64,000 bases of DNA from UBA12087 sp964370815. Its GTDB lineage: Bacteria; Chloroflexota; Anaerolineae; Anaerolineales; Villigracilaceae. Below, piece by piece: positions 8,457-16,356 of the stretch. The translations under genes were made by a program, and so were the position numbers. Position 1 is the first letter of the stretch. Each line of letters begins with the position of its first letter. The stretch lies in contig CAYJKQ010000011.1 in the NCBI GenBank assembly GCA_964370815.1, positions 1-64,000 on the forward strand. The letters are read 5' to 3'. The notes beneath the pieces are model-generated. The model was not told the origin of the DNA. It saw nothing but the letters and a program-made list of their open reading frames with translations, and did no database searches.

Positions 8457-9617
8457 ATGAATTTCAAACCACGCGTTCTGCACGTGATCGATAATACTGT
8501 CTCCGGAGGTGCACAAAGACAGCTGGAATCCATATTTCAAGGATTGCGCGGCGAGTATTCTTTTTCTGTTGCTGTCCTGGGACGACCTGGAAGGTATGCG
8601 GATATTTACAATTCCCTGGGTGTAGTGGTGCATCAGATCAGGACAAACGAGAGCCGGGCAGACGTAAGCTCCTTCCCGGGCTTGATAAATCTCATACGCC
8701 GCGAAAAACCAGATCTGATCCATGCCCACTTGTTCAAATCCATGATCTTTTCAGCACTGGCAGCCAGACTTACAAATACCCCTTGTATCTTGCATGATCA
8801 CTCCGGTCTGGACCCGGATAGCTTGAAATTCTACTTTCCAAACTTTTTCATCCGCAACCTGTATTCATGGGCTTTTCAACTGGCTGTCTGCTCCAGTGTG
8901 CGCTTGTTGGGTCTAACGCCGGAGATCTGCAACGGGTATGTTCAGCATTTTCATTCACCGGAATCCAAAATTGAAGTGATCCCCAATGCTATTGACCTTG
9001 AAAGGCTGAAGAACCATGTAACCAGTACCAAGCAAAATCTTCGGGTCGAATTGGGGCTGACTTATCAATGTAAAATGATCGTAATGGTGGGGCGCCTGGC
9101 ACCTGAAAAGGATTGGTTTACCTTCCTGAAGATTGCCGGGCGCTGCCCGGACCCGTCCCGATATGCTTTCGTTTTGGTGGGAGCGGGGGGGTTGGGAGAG
9201 CAATTGCGGAAAATGGTAACCGATCTTGGTCTTGCTAACGTCCATTTCATTGGGGATCGCCAGGATGTGCCTTCCATTTTGAAGGAGGCGGACCTATTAT
9301 TGCTTACGTCCTGCCGGGAAGCTTTCGGGATCGTTCTTCTGGAGGCTATGGCAGCTGACTGCCCGGTGATCGCCACCCGCACAGCCGGACCTGCAGCCAT
9401 TATCCAGTCTGAAAGCAACGGTCTGCTGGTGGAGATCGGTGATGTGGAAGGCTTTGTAACCAATATGGAAAGAGTGCTATCGGATGCCAGCCTGGCTGCC
9501 AGGCTGATCTTCAATGCCAGGATATCGCTTCAGCAATACGATCTTCCTGTTGTATCCAGGCGTTTGTCTGATATTTACACACAAGTGCTGAAAGCCCATG
9601 GAGTCCGGCAGCCATGA
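8457..9617 (+). CDS. GT4 family glycosyltransferase
   Basis: This GT-B fold protein has 386 aa. The N-terminal half starts RVLHVIDNTVSGGAQRQLESIF, the GGAQRQ loop being common in GT4 enzymes. The C-terminal half has VGRLAPEKDWFTFLKIAG and E288/E296 in EAFGIVLLEAM. It probably transfers one sugar on the cytoplasmic face. The gene begins 13 bases after asnB and its stop overlaps the next start (ATGA), so it sits within one tightly packed operon. Donor and acceptor cannot be deduced. Confidence 0.88.
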   Translation: MNFKPRVLHVIDNTVSGGAQRQLESIFQGLRGEYSFSVAVLGRPGRYADIYNSLGVVVHQIRTNESRADVSSFPGLINLIRREKPDLIHAHLFKSMIFSALAARLTNTPCILHDHSGLDPDSLKFYFPNFFIRNLYSWAFQLAVCSSVRLLGLTPEICNGYVQHFHSPESKIEVIPNAIDLERLKNHVTSTKQNLRVELGLTYQCKMIVMVGRLAPEKDWFTFLKIAGRCPDPSRYAFVLVGAGGLGEQLRKMVTDLGLANVHFIGDRQDVPSILKEADLLLLTSCREAFGIVLLEAMAADCPVIATRTAGPAAIIQSESNGLLVEIGDVEGFVTNMERVLSDASLAARLIFNARISLQQYDLPVVSRRLSDIYTQVLKAHGVRQP

Positions 9618-10600
9618 TTGAACCTGTTGTCACCAGACGATCTCCCAAGAAAAAAATCTGGAATGCTATCAAGATAATTATTGCCATCCTCCTTATCGGA
9701 TATGTCATCTCGTTAACAAATATGCAGCAATTGAAACAAACCCTGGAAAATCTTTTACCAGGTTGGTTGTTGGTCAGTGTTGGTTTTTTCTTTCTGATGA
9801 TCATCATCAAGGGGCTTCAATACCGGGCTTTGATCAACCCTCAACTTTCTTTCTGGAATGTCTTGAATATTATTATCCTGCAAAATGCCATCTCCAATTT
9901 TGTCTCCAATACTGCCGGAGTGGTATCTTATTTCTCCATGTTCCGCGAAGAGCATGGAGTCAAGTTATCGCGTTCAGCGATGGTATTTATCATTGTAAAA
10001 GTGGGTGATCTGGCTGCCATCCTGTTTATTTTGGTATCCTCCCTTGTCTTTGTCTGGGATCGGGTTAGCCCAATACAGGGTCTTATTCAGCTCTTGATCG
10101 TTGGGATCCTTTCAGTCCTGGGATTGTTCTTTGGGGCGGTGATCTTCCGCCAATGGTTCGTCGGATTCATGAGAAAAACCCTGAACCGGATGCACTTGCT
10201 GAAATTTTCACCAGTGCAAAGTGGTCTCAATACGCTTGAAGCGATCGTCGCACAAGACCCGCTACAGATCCAGAGCATGTTATTAAGCAGCGGATTGTAT
10301 TCAAGCATGTATTTTGCCTGTGCACTGGCCTGGTCATATGCAGTTATCCATGCTTTTCAAATCCCCATCGATCTCCCGGGCATCCTGTTTGTTTCTGCTA
10401 TGAGCCAGATCATTTCATTTATTCCCATCCAGGTGTTTGGGGGGTTGGGTGTGACTGAAGTTACTGCTATGTACTTATACGGTTTATTTGGGATCCCGGT
10501 ACCAGTGCTTGGTGCAGCTTTGTTGGGAATACGTGTCTATAACACCCTTTTGAGTGGATTGACCCTGTTATATATACCATTTGGAAGATCCAGATCATGA
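9614..10600 (+). CDS. UPF0104/YbhN-AglD-like integral membrane protein (LPG-synthase TM family)
   Basis: The protein has 328 aa and about eight hydrophobic helices. The family signature regions are visible: a short basic N-terminus, then KIIIAILLIGYVI, QNAISNFVSNTAG and FVSAMSQIISFIPIQVFGGLGVTEVTAMYLYG, the last being the conserved C-terminal block. This family is related to the flippase half of MprF and to archaeal AglD-type proteins. In glycan loci it is often suspected of moving lipid-linked intermediates or acting on polyprenyl-linked sugars, but a precise activity is not established. It overlaps the previous gene by four bases. Confidence 0.75.
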   Translation: MIEPVVTRRSPKKKIWNAIKIIIAILLIGYVISLTNMQQLKQTLENLLPGWLLVSVGFFFLMIIIKGLQYRALINPQLSFWNVLNIIILQNAISNFVSNTAGVVSYFSMFREEHGVKLSRSAMVFIIVKVGDLAAILFILVSSLVFVWDRVSPIQGLIQLLIVGILSVLGLFFGAVIFRQWFVGFMRKTLNRMHLLKFSPVQSGLNTLEAIVAQDPLQIQSMLLSSGLYSSMYFACALAWSYAVIHAFQIPIDLPGILFVSAMSQIISFIPIQVFGGLGVTEVTAMYLYGLFGIPVPVLGAALLGIRVYNTLLSGLTLLYIPFGRSRS

Positions 10601-10643
10601 GTTTGTTTTTCAGGAAGTCATCAGCTCATATGGACACCAATTC

Positions 10644-11810
10644 ATGAAAACAATCGCCCTGGCTGGAGAAGCCTTCAGCCGGAATATTGGAGACCAGGCC
10701 ATCCATACCTGCCTGGGTTACCTCCTCAAGCAACAGGATGCCAATTTGGAGATCCTGTCCCTGGATATCAGCGGACGATCAGCCCTGTGGGATGGGGCAG
10801 CCTCTTCTGCCAGGTACCGGTTTTTCTCCAATCTGAGAGCTTTGACTGGGTCTAGTGCCACACATTCCTTGGTCAATTATGTTCTATATTGGTTGCGAAA
10901 AGCACGTCAACAAGATCGGATCTGGAACCCTGTGTTTGAAAAAATTGACGGGCTTGTGATCGGGGGTGGCCAATTGCTCATGGACAATAACCTGGACTTT
11001 CCTTTGAAATTATTCAATCTGGCAGGATTAGCCGGAAAAAAAGGAATTCCTTATCACATAGCTTCCTGTGGCGTTGGGAGATCCTGGTCTTCCATGGCAA
11101 GTCATCTGTTCCAGCCGGTGCTGGTTAATGCAAAAAGCGTTACCCTGCGTGATGAGCTTTCCCAGGAGAGGTTGAAGAATTTTGTTCCAATGATCCAAAC
11201 CCGGGTCACATTTGATCCTGCCATCATGGCAGCAGAAGTATATCCCAGTACGCCGGGAGAGGCGAATGCGGATAAGGTTGGCCTGGGGGTTATGAGTCGT
11301 GAGGATGTGAATTCCCGCCTGCTGCCTGCTCAACGATTTTCGACAACAGCCTGGTTGGAGCTATGGCTGGGCTTGCTGTCCGGGCTGATAGGTAAAAAGA
11401 TGAAAGTGGAATTGTTCACCACCGGCAGCCCGCAGGATGAATGTTTTGCGATCCATCTATATGAAAAGGCACAGGTCCGTGGCTGGGATACCGTCAGCCT
11501 GGCGCGTTGCCCGGTTACAACTACAGATCTAATTTCAAGAATACAGGGATACTCATTGGTGATCGCCACCCGGCTGCATGCTTCCATCCTTGCAAATGCA
11601 TTTGGAAAAACATCCCTGGGACTGGCCTGGGATGCAAAAGTTTATTCTTATTACAAGGATATAAGTCAGGCGGATCTTTGTTTTAATCTGGTGGGATTAA
11701 ATACCAGGACACTGGTCCTTGCCAGCCAGGAGTTGAACCAGAAGCCTTTCCCGGAAACGCTTCTGGTCGATCTAAAGCACAGAGCCAGGAAAAACAGCGA
11801 GTTGTTTTAA
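10644..11810 (+). CDS. polysaccharide pyruvyl transferase family protein (CsaB/WcaK-like)
   Basis: The protein has about 388 aa from the chosen ATG. An upstream in-frame ATG at 10581 would overlap the previous gene by 20 bases and add 21 residues with no family character; MKTIALAGEAFSRNIGDQAI is the natural family start. The N-terminal GD-Q-A-I loop, the VIGGGQLLMDNN segment and the C-terminal VIATRLHASILANAFG block match pyruvyltransferases, which add a ketal-linked pyruvate from PEP to a sugar. Such decorations give negative charge and, in S-layer organisms, anchor S-layer proteins. The substrate here is unknown. Confidence 0.82.
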   Translation: MKTIALAGEAFSRNIGDQAIHTCLGYLLKQQDANLEILSLDISGRSALWDGAASSARYRFFSNLRALTGSSATHSLVNYVLYWLRKARQQDRIWNPVFEKIDGLVIGGGQLLMDNNLDFPLKLFNLAGLAGKKGIPYHIASCGVGRSWSSMASHLFQPVLVNAKSVTLRDELSQERLKNFVPMIQTRVTFDPAIMAAEVYPSTPGEANADKVGLGVMSREDVNSRLLPAQRFSTTAWLELWLGLLSGLIGKKMKVELFTTGSPQDECFAIHLYEKAQVRGWDTVSLARCPVTTTDLISRIQGYSLVIATRLHASILANAFGKTSLGLAWDAKVYSYYKDISQADLCFNLVGLNTRTLVLASQELNQKPFPETLLVDLKHRARKNSELF

Positions 11811-11855
11811 AAGACTGATATTCATTTCCTGGTTCTCCGGACTTAAATCTTGCAG

Positions 11856-12437
11856 TTATTCTTGAATGAAACGGAAGATTTTCTGGGTGTTCCACATTTC
11901 GGAGGCATTGCATATGTAACCACGTTGCTTGAATAGATCTTCCAATGCTTGTGAATTGTAATCATTTACCCAGCCTGAAAACCGCCGGCTTAACTTGAAC
12001 ATCTGGTTATCTGCAATAGCATAGGACAAGATGAACATCTCTATATCCGGAGAGAGATGATCTATTAGACGCTCGATATTCCAGACATATTCAAGAACCC
12101 CGCTGAAAACTGCTACCTGGTGGGGTGGAAAGATCGGTAAAGATGGGGAATTAAGATCGCATATAATTGTGTTTCTGCCCCTGTCGAAAATATCGGAAGG
12201 TGTATAGCTGCATCCATCTGGCAAGTAGTCTGCCAGTGCCATTCTACCGGCACCAAATTCCAAAACAGATGACCCGGGTGGGATCAAAGCGGCGATCTGA
12301 CGGGTTCTGGGTTCCCAATCTTTGGAAAGAAAGGTTTCATTATTCCATCTGCTCACATCCGAAGCCTGTTTTTGTTTAAAAACTGTGGTTTTCAGAAGAT
12401 TATGGATCATCAACCAGAATATCTCGATCTTATTCAT
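11856..12437 (-). CDS. class I SAM-dependent methyltransferase-like protein
   Basis: The protein has 193 aa. SAM motif I is SSVLEFGAGRMALADYL near residues 55-72. An acidic position (PSDIF) ends strand 2, and 'AVFSGVLEYV' is the motif IV region. The enzyme is short, with few residues for substrate specificity, and resembles methyltransferases found in glycan loci. It is the only minus-strand gene inside the cluster. It is convergent with the pyruvyltransferase and divergent from the regulator gene, so it has its own promoter in 12438-12686. The target is not deducible. Confidence 0.7.
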   Translation of the reverse strand: MNKIEIFWLMIHNLLKTTVFKQKQASDVSRWNNETFLSKDWEPRTRQIAALIPPGSSVLEFGAGRMALADYLPDGCSYTPSDIFDRGRNTIICDLNSPSLPIFPPHQVAVFSGVLEYVWNIERLIDHLSPDIEMFILSYAIADNQMFKLSRRFSGWVNDYNSQALEDLFKQRGYICNASEMWNTQKIFRFIQE

Positions 12438-12686
12438 TTTCCTTTTCTGTCTCGGAAATTCATCCGGGATTATTACCTTTCCATGATTTTGGATCTTTGG
12501 GACTTCTGTGGGGAAATTTGTGAGTTATGCCTATGAAACATCCCGATAAATTATTTTAACCGATATCTGGATAACCGGGTGAGTTATGATCACTCCTTCA
12601 AAGACCAATTGGAAGATGGGTTTAACTACCACCTAAGATCTCAGTCATTATGCTGATGAGATTCCTGCATACGATAAAAACAACCC
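12438..12686. other. divergent intergenic region upstream of the regulator promoter
   Basis: This noncoding stretch lies between the minus-strand methyltransferase and the regulator promoter at 12687. No frame with coding character is visible, and I see no strong hairpin. It must hold the promoter of the minus-strand gene, but I cannot pick one confidently. Confidence 0.4.
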
Positions 12687-12730
12687 TTGACCCTTGCATG
12701 GATGAGGTTATAATTCAGCAACTGAATTAT
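12687..12730 (+). promoter_or_regulatory. regulator promoter with overlapping 9-3-9 palindromic operator (copy 2)
   Basis: TTGACC (12687-12692), a 16-base spacer and TATAAT (12709-12714) form the promoter. The -10 is embedded in ATAATTCAG-N3-CTGAATTAT (12710-12730). The right arm of the palindrome includes the first two bases of the regulator's ATG (12729), so the transcript would have almost no leader. Arms, spacing and flanking GGAA are the same as in copy 1 at 1331-1374. Binding of the regulator to its own start region would be simple autorepression (inference). Confidence 0.78.
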
Positions 12731-13211
12731 GGAAAATTCCACTGATATTACCCATCAACTGGCCTTGCTCGAGTCGATCGAGCATGATCCGGATGTAACC
12801 CAGGCAAACCTGGCCTTACAACTCGGCGTGGCGGTTGGTACCATCAACTGGCATATCAAACGACTGATCGAAAAAGGCTACGTCAAGATCAAGCGCGCCG
12901 AGCGCAAGAAATTACGCTACATCATCACCCCCGAAGGAATTGCCTTGCGCGCCCGCCTGACAGTAGATTTTATTGAACAGCAGTTCAACCTGTATCGACG
13001 CACACGCCAGCGTGTCAAAGAACAACTGGCAATGGTGCAGCAGGCTGGCTATAACTCCGTACGCTTGTTGGGAGATGGGGACGTAGCAGATGTGTGCAAA
13101 CTGACCTGCATTGAGCAGGATATTGCCATTTCAGCTGATGGCAATGGACCGGTCCTTGAAGTGGTCGGATTAAAGGTGATCTTGCACATGGAGGCCGAAT
13201 ATGAAGGATAA
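12729..13211 (+). CDS. winged helix-turn-helix regulator, MarR-like EPS-associated type
   Basis: The protein has 160 aa. Residues about 8-75 form a winged helix: LLESIEHDPDVTQANLALQLGVAVGTINWHIKRLIEKGYVK is helix-turn-helix, and the basic IKRAERKKLRYIITPEG is the wing. A helical region (RARLTVDFIEQQFNLYRR) follows, which closely resembles the EPS-associated MarR family. About 55 C-terminal residues, including VRLLGDGDVADVCKL, look like a shortened Rossmann-type sensor. The start codon lies in palindrome copy 2, and the same palindrome occurs before gmd. It is therefore the likely local regulator of the glycan genes and of itself. It overlaps the next gene by 11 bases, so the epimerase is co-expressed. 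Confidence 0.82.
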   Translation: MENSTDITHQLALLESIEHDPDVTQANLALQLGVAVGTINWHIKRLIEKGYVKIKRAERKKLRYIITPEGIALRARLTVDFIEQQFNLYRRTRQRVKEQLAMVQQAGYNSVRLLGDGDVADVCKLTCIEQDIAISADGNGPVLEVVGLKVILHMEAEYEG

Positions 13212-14214
13212 ACATCACATCCTGGTGACAGGTGGCGCTGGTTATATTGGCTCAATGTTGACAGCAGAGTTGTTGCGCAGCGGGTATCGTGTCACAGTGC
13301 TGGACAAGCTCATCTTTGGCGGTGAATCGCTGCTGGCTTTCATGTCTCACCCCGATTTTTATTTTGCCCGGGCAGATTTGACCGAGATGCGAGCGCTGCA
13401 TAATTCACTGCCGCGTGATTGGTCACAACCGGATGCGACTGTGCACCTGGCTGCCATTGTTGGTTTCCCGGCTTGCCAGGCTATTGGCAAGCAGGCTGCC
13501 TGGCGCTATAACGTGGATGCCACCCGGCAGGTTTTTGAGCAATCTGTCAACCTGGGCGTAAAACGTTTTGTGTTTGCATCCACTTACAGTAATTATGGAC
13601 TTTCACTGGATGGGTTGGCGGTCACAGAAACTTCACCACTTAACCCGCAATCCCTGTATGCCGAAACCAAGATCGCTTCCGAAGAATACCTGCTTTCCCA
13701 AAAAGATGCCTCCTGTGCGCCACTCATCTTTCGGCTGGCGACTCTGTATGGCATCTCTCCACGCACACGCTTTGACCTGATCGTCAACCAGTTCGTACTG
13801 GATGCTTATACCAAACGTGAGCTGATCATTTATCAACGCGGTTACTCTCGCTCTTTTGTGCATGTTCAGGATGTTGTGCGGGGTATCCTGCTCGGGTTGA
13901 ATGCTCCAGAAGAAAAAGTGCGCGGGCAGATCTATAACCTGGGAATTGATGATGGAAATTACACGAAAGATGAGATCGTTGGATTGGTCATCAAGCGCTT
14001 GCCTGAGACCGTGGTCCGTTATAAAGACCTGACCTTTGGTGGCGATATGCGCGATATTCGTGTCTCGTTTGAAAAAATTAAACGGGAGCTGGGATTTGAG
14101 GCCGGGTTAAATGTGGATGATGGCGTGCGCCAGGTGGTACATGCCCTGCGCTCAGGCTTGATCCGCAACCCGACCGATGAGCATTACCGCAATGCCCAGT
14201 TCATTGTCCAATAG
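13201..14214 (+). CDS. NAD-dependent nucleotide-sugar epimerase/dehydratase (extended SDR)
   Basis: The protein has 337 aa. The N-terminal Rossmann motif is VTGGAGYIGS, and the catalytic region has STYSNYG and YAETK (Tyr-x3-Lys). LGINDDGNYTKDEI-like and GGDMRDIRVS segments lie in the substrate domain. Its relatives act on UDP-, dTDP- or GDP-sugars as C4 epimerases or related enzymes; the substrate is not evident. Its start lies 11 bases inside the regulator gene, an unusual coupling that makes this enzyme and the regulator a two-gene unit. The regulator may respond to this enzyme's product (inference). Confidence 0.82.
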   Translation: MKDKHHILVTGGAGYIGSMLTAELLRSGYRVTVLDKLIFGGESLLAFMSHPDFYFARADLTEMRALHNSLPRDWSQPDATVHLAAIVGFPACQAIGKQAAWRYNVDATRQVFEQSVNLGVKRFVFASTYSNYGLSLDGLAVTETSPLNPQSLYAETKIASEEYLLSQKDASCAPLIFRLATLYGISPRTRFDLIVNQFVLDAYTKRELIIYQRGYSRSFVHVQDVVRGILLGLNAPEEKVRGQIYNLGIDDGNYTKDEIVGLVIKRLPETVVRYKDLTFGGDMRDIRVSFEKIKRELGFEAGLNVDDGVRQVVHALRSGLIRNPTDEHYRNAQFIVQ

Positions 14215-14287
14215 ACTAAATTATTTGCCTGATACAAAGCGTTCCGAATATTCCCAAACCTTCGGCACGGACATTAAGGGAAAAAAT

Positions 14288-14313
14288 CAGCCAGTTGGAT
14301 GGGATCCAGGCTG
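14288..14313 (+). promoter_or_regulatory. strong hairpin in the leader of the GDP-fucose-synthase-like gene
   Basis: Two stacked perfect arms are present: CAGCC (14288-14292) pairs with GGCTG (14309-14313), and TGGAT (14296-14300) pairs with ATCCA (14304-14308) around a GGG loop. There is no T run after it, so it is not a terminator. It lies 35 bases before the start at 14348 and could affect mRNA processing or translation. Confidence 0.55.
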
Positions 14314-14347
14314 GCGGGTAACATGAAAATGAAAAAAAGGAGATGTT

Positions 14348-15370
14348 ATGACAGATACTTTCTGGAAAAATAAACGAGTGCTTGTAACCGGCGGGGCGGG
14401 GTTTTTGGGATCTTTTCTGACAGAAAAACTTGTGCAGCGAGGCGCAGCAGACATCCTTGTGCCGCTAATTGAGCACTATGACCTGACCGACAGGGATGAC
14501 ATCCACAGACTTCTGGATGATACCCGCCTGCCTCTGGAAAGCCGCCCAACTCACCTAAAACCTGCCAACTTGCCTGATTTTAAACCGGCAACCACGGACC
14601 CTGCCAACATCATTATCATCCACCTGGCAGCCCACGTGGGTGGTATTGGCGCAAATCGTGAGCACCCGGCCGAGTTTTTCTACGACAACCTGATGATGGG
14701 GGTCGAATTGATGCACCAGGCCTGGCAGCGCGGTGTTGAGAAATTTGTTGCCATCGGTACGGTGTGCGCTTACCCCAAGTTCACACCTGTACCATTCAAG
14801 GAAGATGATCTCTGGATCGGGTATCCGGAAGAGACCAACGCCCCTTATGGGCTGGCAAAAAAGATGCTGCTTGTCCAGGCGCAAGCCTACCGACAACAGT
14901 ATGGTTTTAATGCCATCTACCTGTTGCCTGTCAACCTGTATGGACCGCGTGATAACTTTAACCTGGAAACTTCACATGTCATCCCGGCATTGATCCGCAA
15001 GTGCATCGAAGCACAGCAGCAGGGAAAAAGTGAGATCGAGGTGTGGGGGGATGGCTCTCCGACGCGCGAATTCTTGTATGTGGAAGATGCTGCCGAAGGT
15101 ATTTTGATGGCGGCTGAAAAATACAACAGCCCGGAACCTGTCAACCTGGGTTCAGGTTACGAGATCCCTGTCAAAGAACTGGTGGAGATGATCTCGCGCC
15201 TGACGGGTTTTAAGGGTCAGCTGATTTGGGATGCCACCAAACCTAACGGGCAGCCGCGCCGCGGGTTGGACGTTACCCGAGCCCGGCAAGCTTTTGGTTT
15301 TCAGGCTGGCACCTCCTTTGAGGAGGGTCTTCGCCGAACCATAGACTGGTTCCGCAATTCCCAAGGGTAA
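14348..15370 (+). CDS. fcl: GDP-L-fucose synthase-like epimerase/reductase
   Basis: The protein has 340 aa. VLVTGGAGFLGSFL is the NADP-binding loop. AAHVGGIGANREHPAEFFYDN is the signature of the Fcl (WcaG) family, and TVCAYPKF with YGLAKKMLL (Tyr-x3-Lys) supplies the catalytic residues. Fcl epimerises and reduces GDP-4-keto-6-deoxymannose to GDP-L-fucose, and Gmd is encoded at 1455 in the same cluster. A stretch of about 20 residues near 45-70 (LDDTRLPLESRPTHLKPANL) is longer than in E. coli Fcl. A related product such as a GDP-deoxyheptose is therefore possible. A clear AGGAG ribosome site precedes the ATG. Confidence 0.82.
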   Translation: MTDTFWKNKRVLVTGGAGFLGSFLTEKLVQRGAADILVPLIEHYDLTDRDDIHRLLDDTRLPLESRPTHLKPANLPDFKPATTDPANIIIIHLAAHVGGIGANREHPAEFFYDNLMMGVELMHQAWQRGVEKFVAIGTVCAYPKFTPVPFKEDDLWIGYPEETNAPYGLAKKMLLVQAQAYRQQYGFNAIYLLPVNLYGPRDNFNLETSHVIPALIRKCIEAQQQGKSEIEVWGDGSPTREFLYVEDAAEGILMAAEKYNSPEPVNLGSGYEIPVKELVEMISRLTGFKGQLIWDATKPNGQPRRGLDVTRARQAFGFQAGTSFEEGLRRTIDWFRNSQG

Positions 15371-15388
15371 ATTGTCCAGCTGGATATT

Positions 15389-16237
15389 ATGAAACTTACA
15401 AAAACCGAACCTGAGGTCAGGTCCATCATCTTGCGCCCTTCGCGGGGTTGGATCTCGCTCAACTTGCGTGATCTGTGGCTGTATCGCGAGCTGGTTTTTT
15501 TCCTAACATGGCGTGATGTCAAAGTCCGTTACAAACAGGCAGTCCTGGGCATTGCCTGGGCGATCCTGCAGCCGGTTACCACCATGATCATCTTCAGTGT
15601 GATCCTCGGATATCTGCTGAAAGTTCCCACGGATAATGGCATTCCCTACCCGGTGTTCAGCTATGTGGCTTTGTTACCCTGGCAGCTTTTTGCCAACGCA
15701 TTAACCAAATCCGGGAGCAGCCTGGTTGGCAGCTCGAACTTGATCACCAAAGTTTATTTTCCACGCCTGGTCATCCCGATCTCATCGCTTGGATCCAGCC
15801 TGGTGGATTTTATGTTTTCTTTCCTGGTCCTGATCGGATTGATGTTGTTCTATCATATTGAGGTCACCTGGAATGTCCTCTGGTTACCATTTTTTCTTTT
15901 ATTTGCACTGGTGACTGCCCTGGCGGTTGGGTTGTGGCTTTCGGCTTTGAATGTGCAATACCGGGATGTGCAGCAGATGATCGGCCCAATTGTCAGTGCC
16001 TGGATGTACGCCTCACCCGTAGTCTATTCAGCCAGCATTATACCCAGCGCAAAATGGCAGGTTGTCTATGCCCTCAACCCGATGGCTGGTGTGATCCAGG
16101 GGTTCCGCTGGGCACTGCTGGGCACCAACCCACCGGACCTTTCGCTGTTGGTGTCCATCGGAGTTGTCCTGGTTCTGTTGGTCAGTGGTCTGTTCTTTTT
16201 CAAGCGCATGGAACGAGTCTTTGCAGATATTGTTTAA
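15389..16237 (+). CDS. wzm: polysaccharide ABC exporter permease (Wzm/TagG family)
   Basis: The protein has 282 aa with six predicted membrane helices and the ABC-2 permease layout. The N-terminal amphipathic part, FLTWRDVKVRYKQAVLGIAWAILQP, is a strongly conserved element of O-antigen and teichoic-acid exporters. NVQYRDVQQMIGPI and the final FFKRMERVFADIV are likewise typical. It pairs with the ATPase at 16357 to export the finished, lipid-linked glycan. An ABC-type exporter implies chain completion in the cytoplasm before transport. The gap to the ATPase gene (119 bases) holds a hairpin. Confidence 0.93.
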   Translation: MKLTKTEPEVRSIILRPSRGWISLNLRDLWLYRELVFFLTWRDVKVRYKQAVLGIAWAILQPVTTMIIFSVILGYLLKVPTDNGIPYPVFSYVALLPWQLFANALTKSGSSLVGSSNLITKVYFPRLVIPISSLGSSLVDFMFSFLVLIGLMLFYHIEVTWNVLWLPFFLLFALVTALAVGLWLSALNVQYRDVQQMIGPIVSAWMYASPVVYSASIIPSAKWQVVYALNPMAGVIQGFRWALLGTNPPDLSLLVSIGVVLVLLVSGLFFFKRMERVFADIV

Positions 16238-16278
16238 CAGAATTTCAAGGAGATTCACAAGAATAATGGTGAGTAGGC

Positions 16279-16310
16279 GTGTGAAAGAGAGCTTTGCTCT
16301 TTCCTCACAC
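16279..16310 (+). promoter_or_regulatory. intercistronic hairpin between wzm and wzt
   Basis: GTGTGA (16279-16284) pairs with TCACAC (16305-16310), and the inner AAAGAG/CTCTTT arms pair as well, leaving a small bulge. No run of Ts follows directly. It lies between two subunit genes needed together, so it may be an mRNA-stability or partial termination element that sets subunit ratio. Confidence 0.5.
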
Positions 16311-16356
16311 CAAGCCTCCTTTTGGAAGAAGTATGTTTAAGGTTTTAGGTTAACTG

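Noticed and set aside
1455..15370. Firm assignment of GDP-L-fucose as the product of gmd and the Fcl-like gene
   Set aside because: The genes are 12 kb apart and the Fcl-like protein has an insert; a related GDP-deoxysugar is equally consistent.
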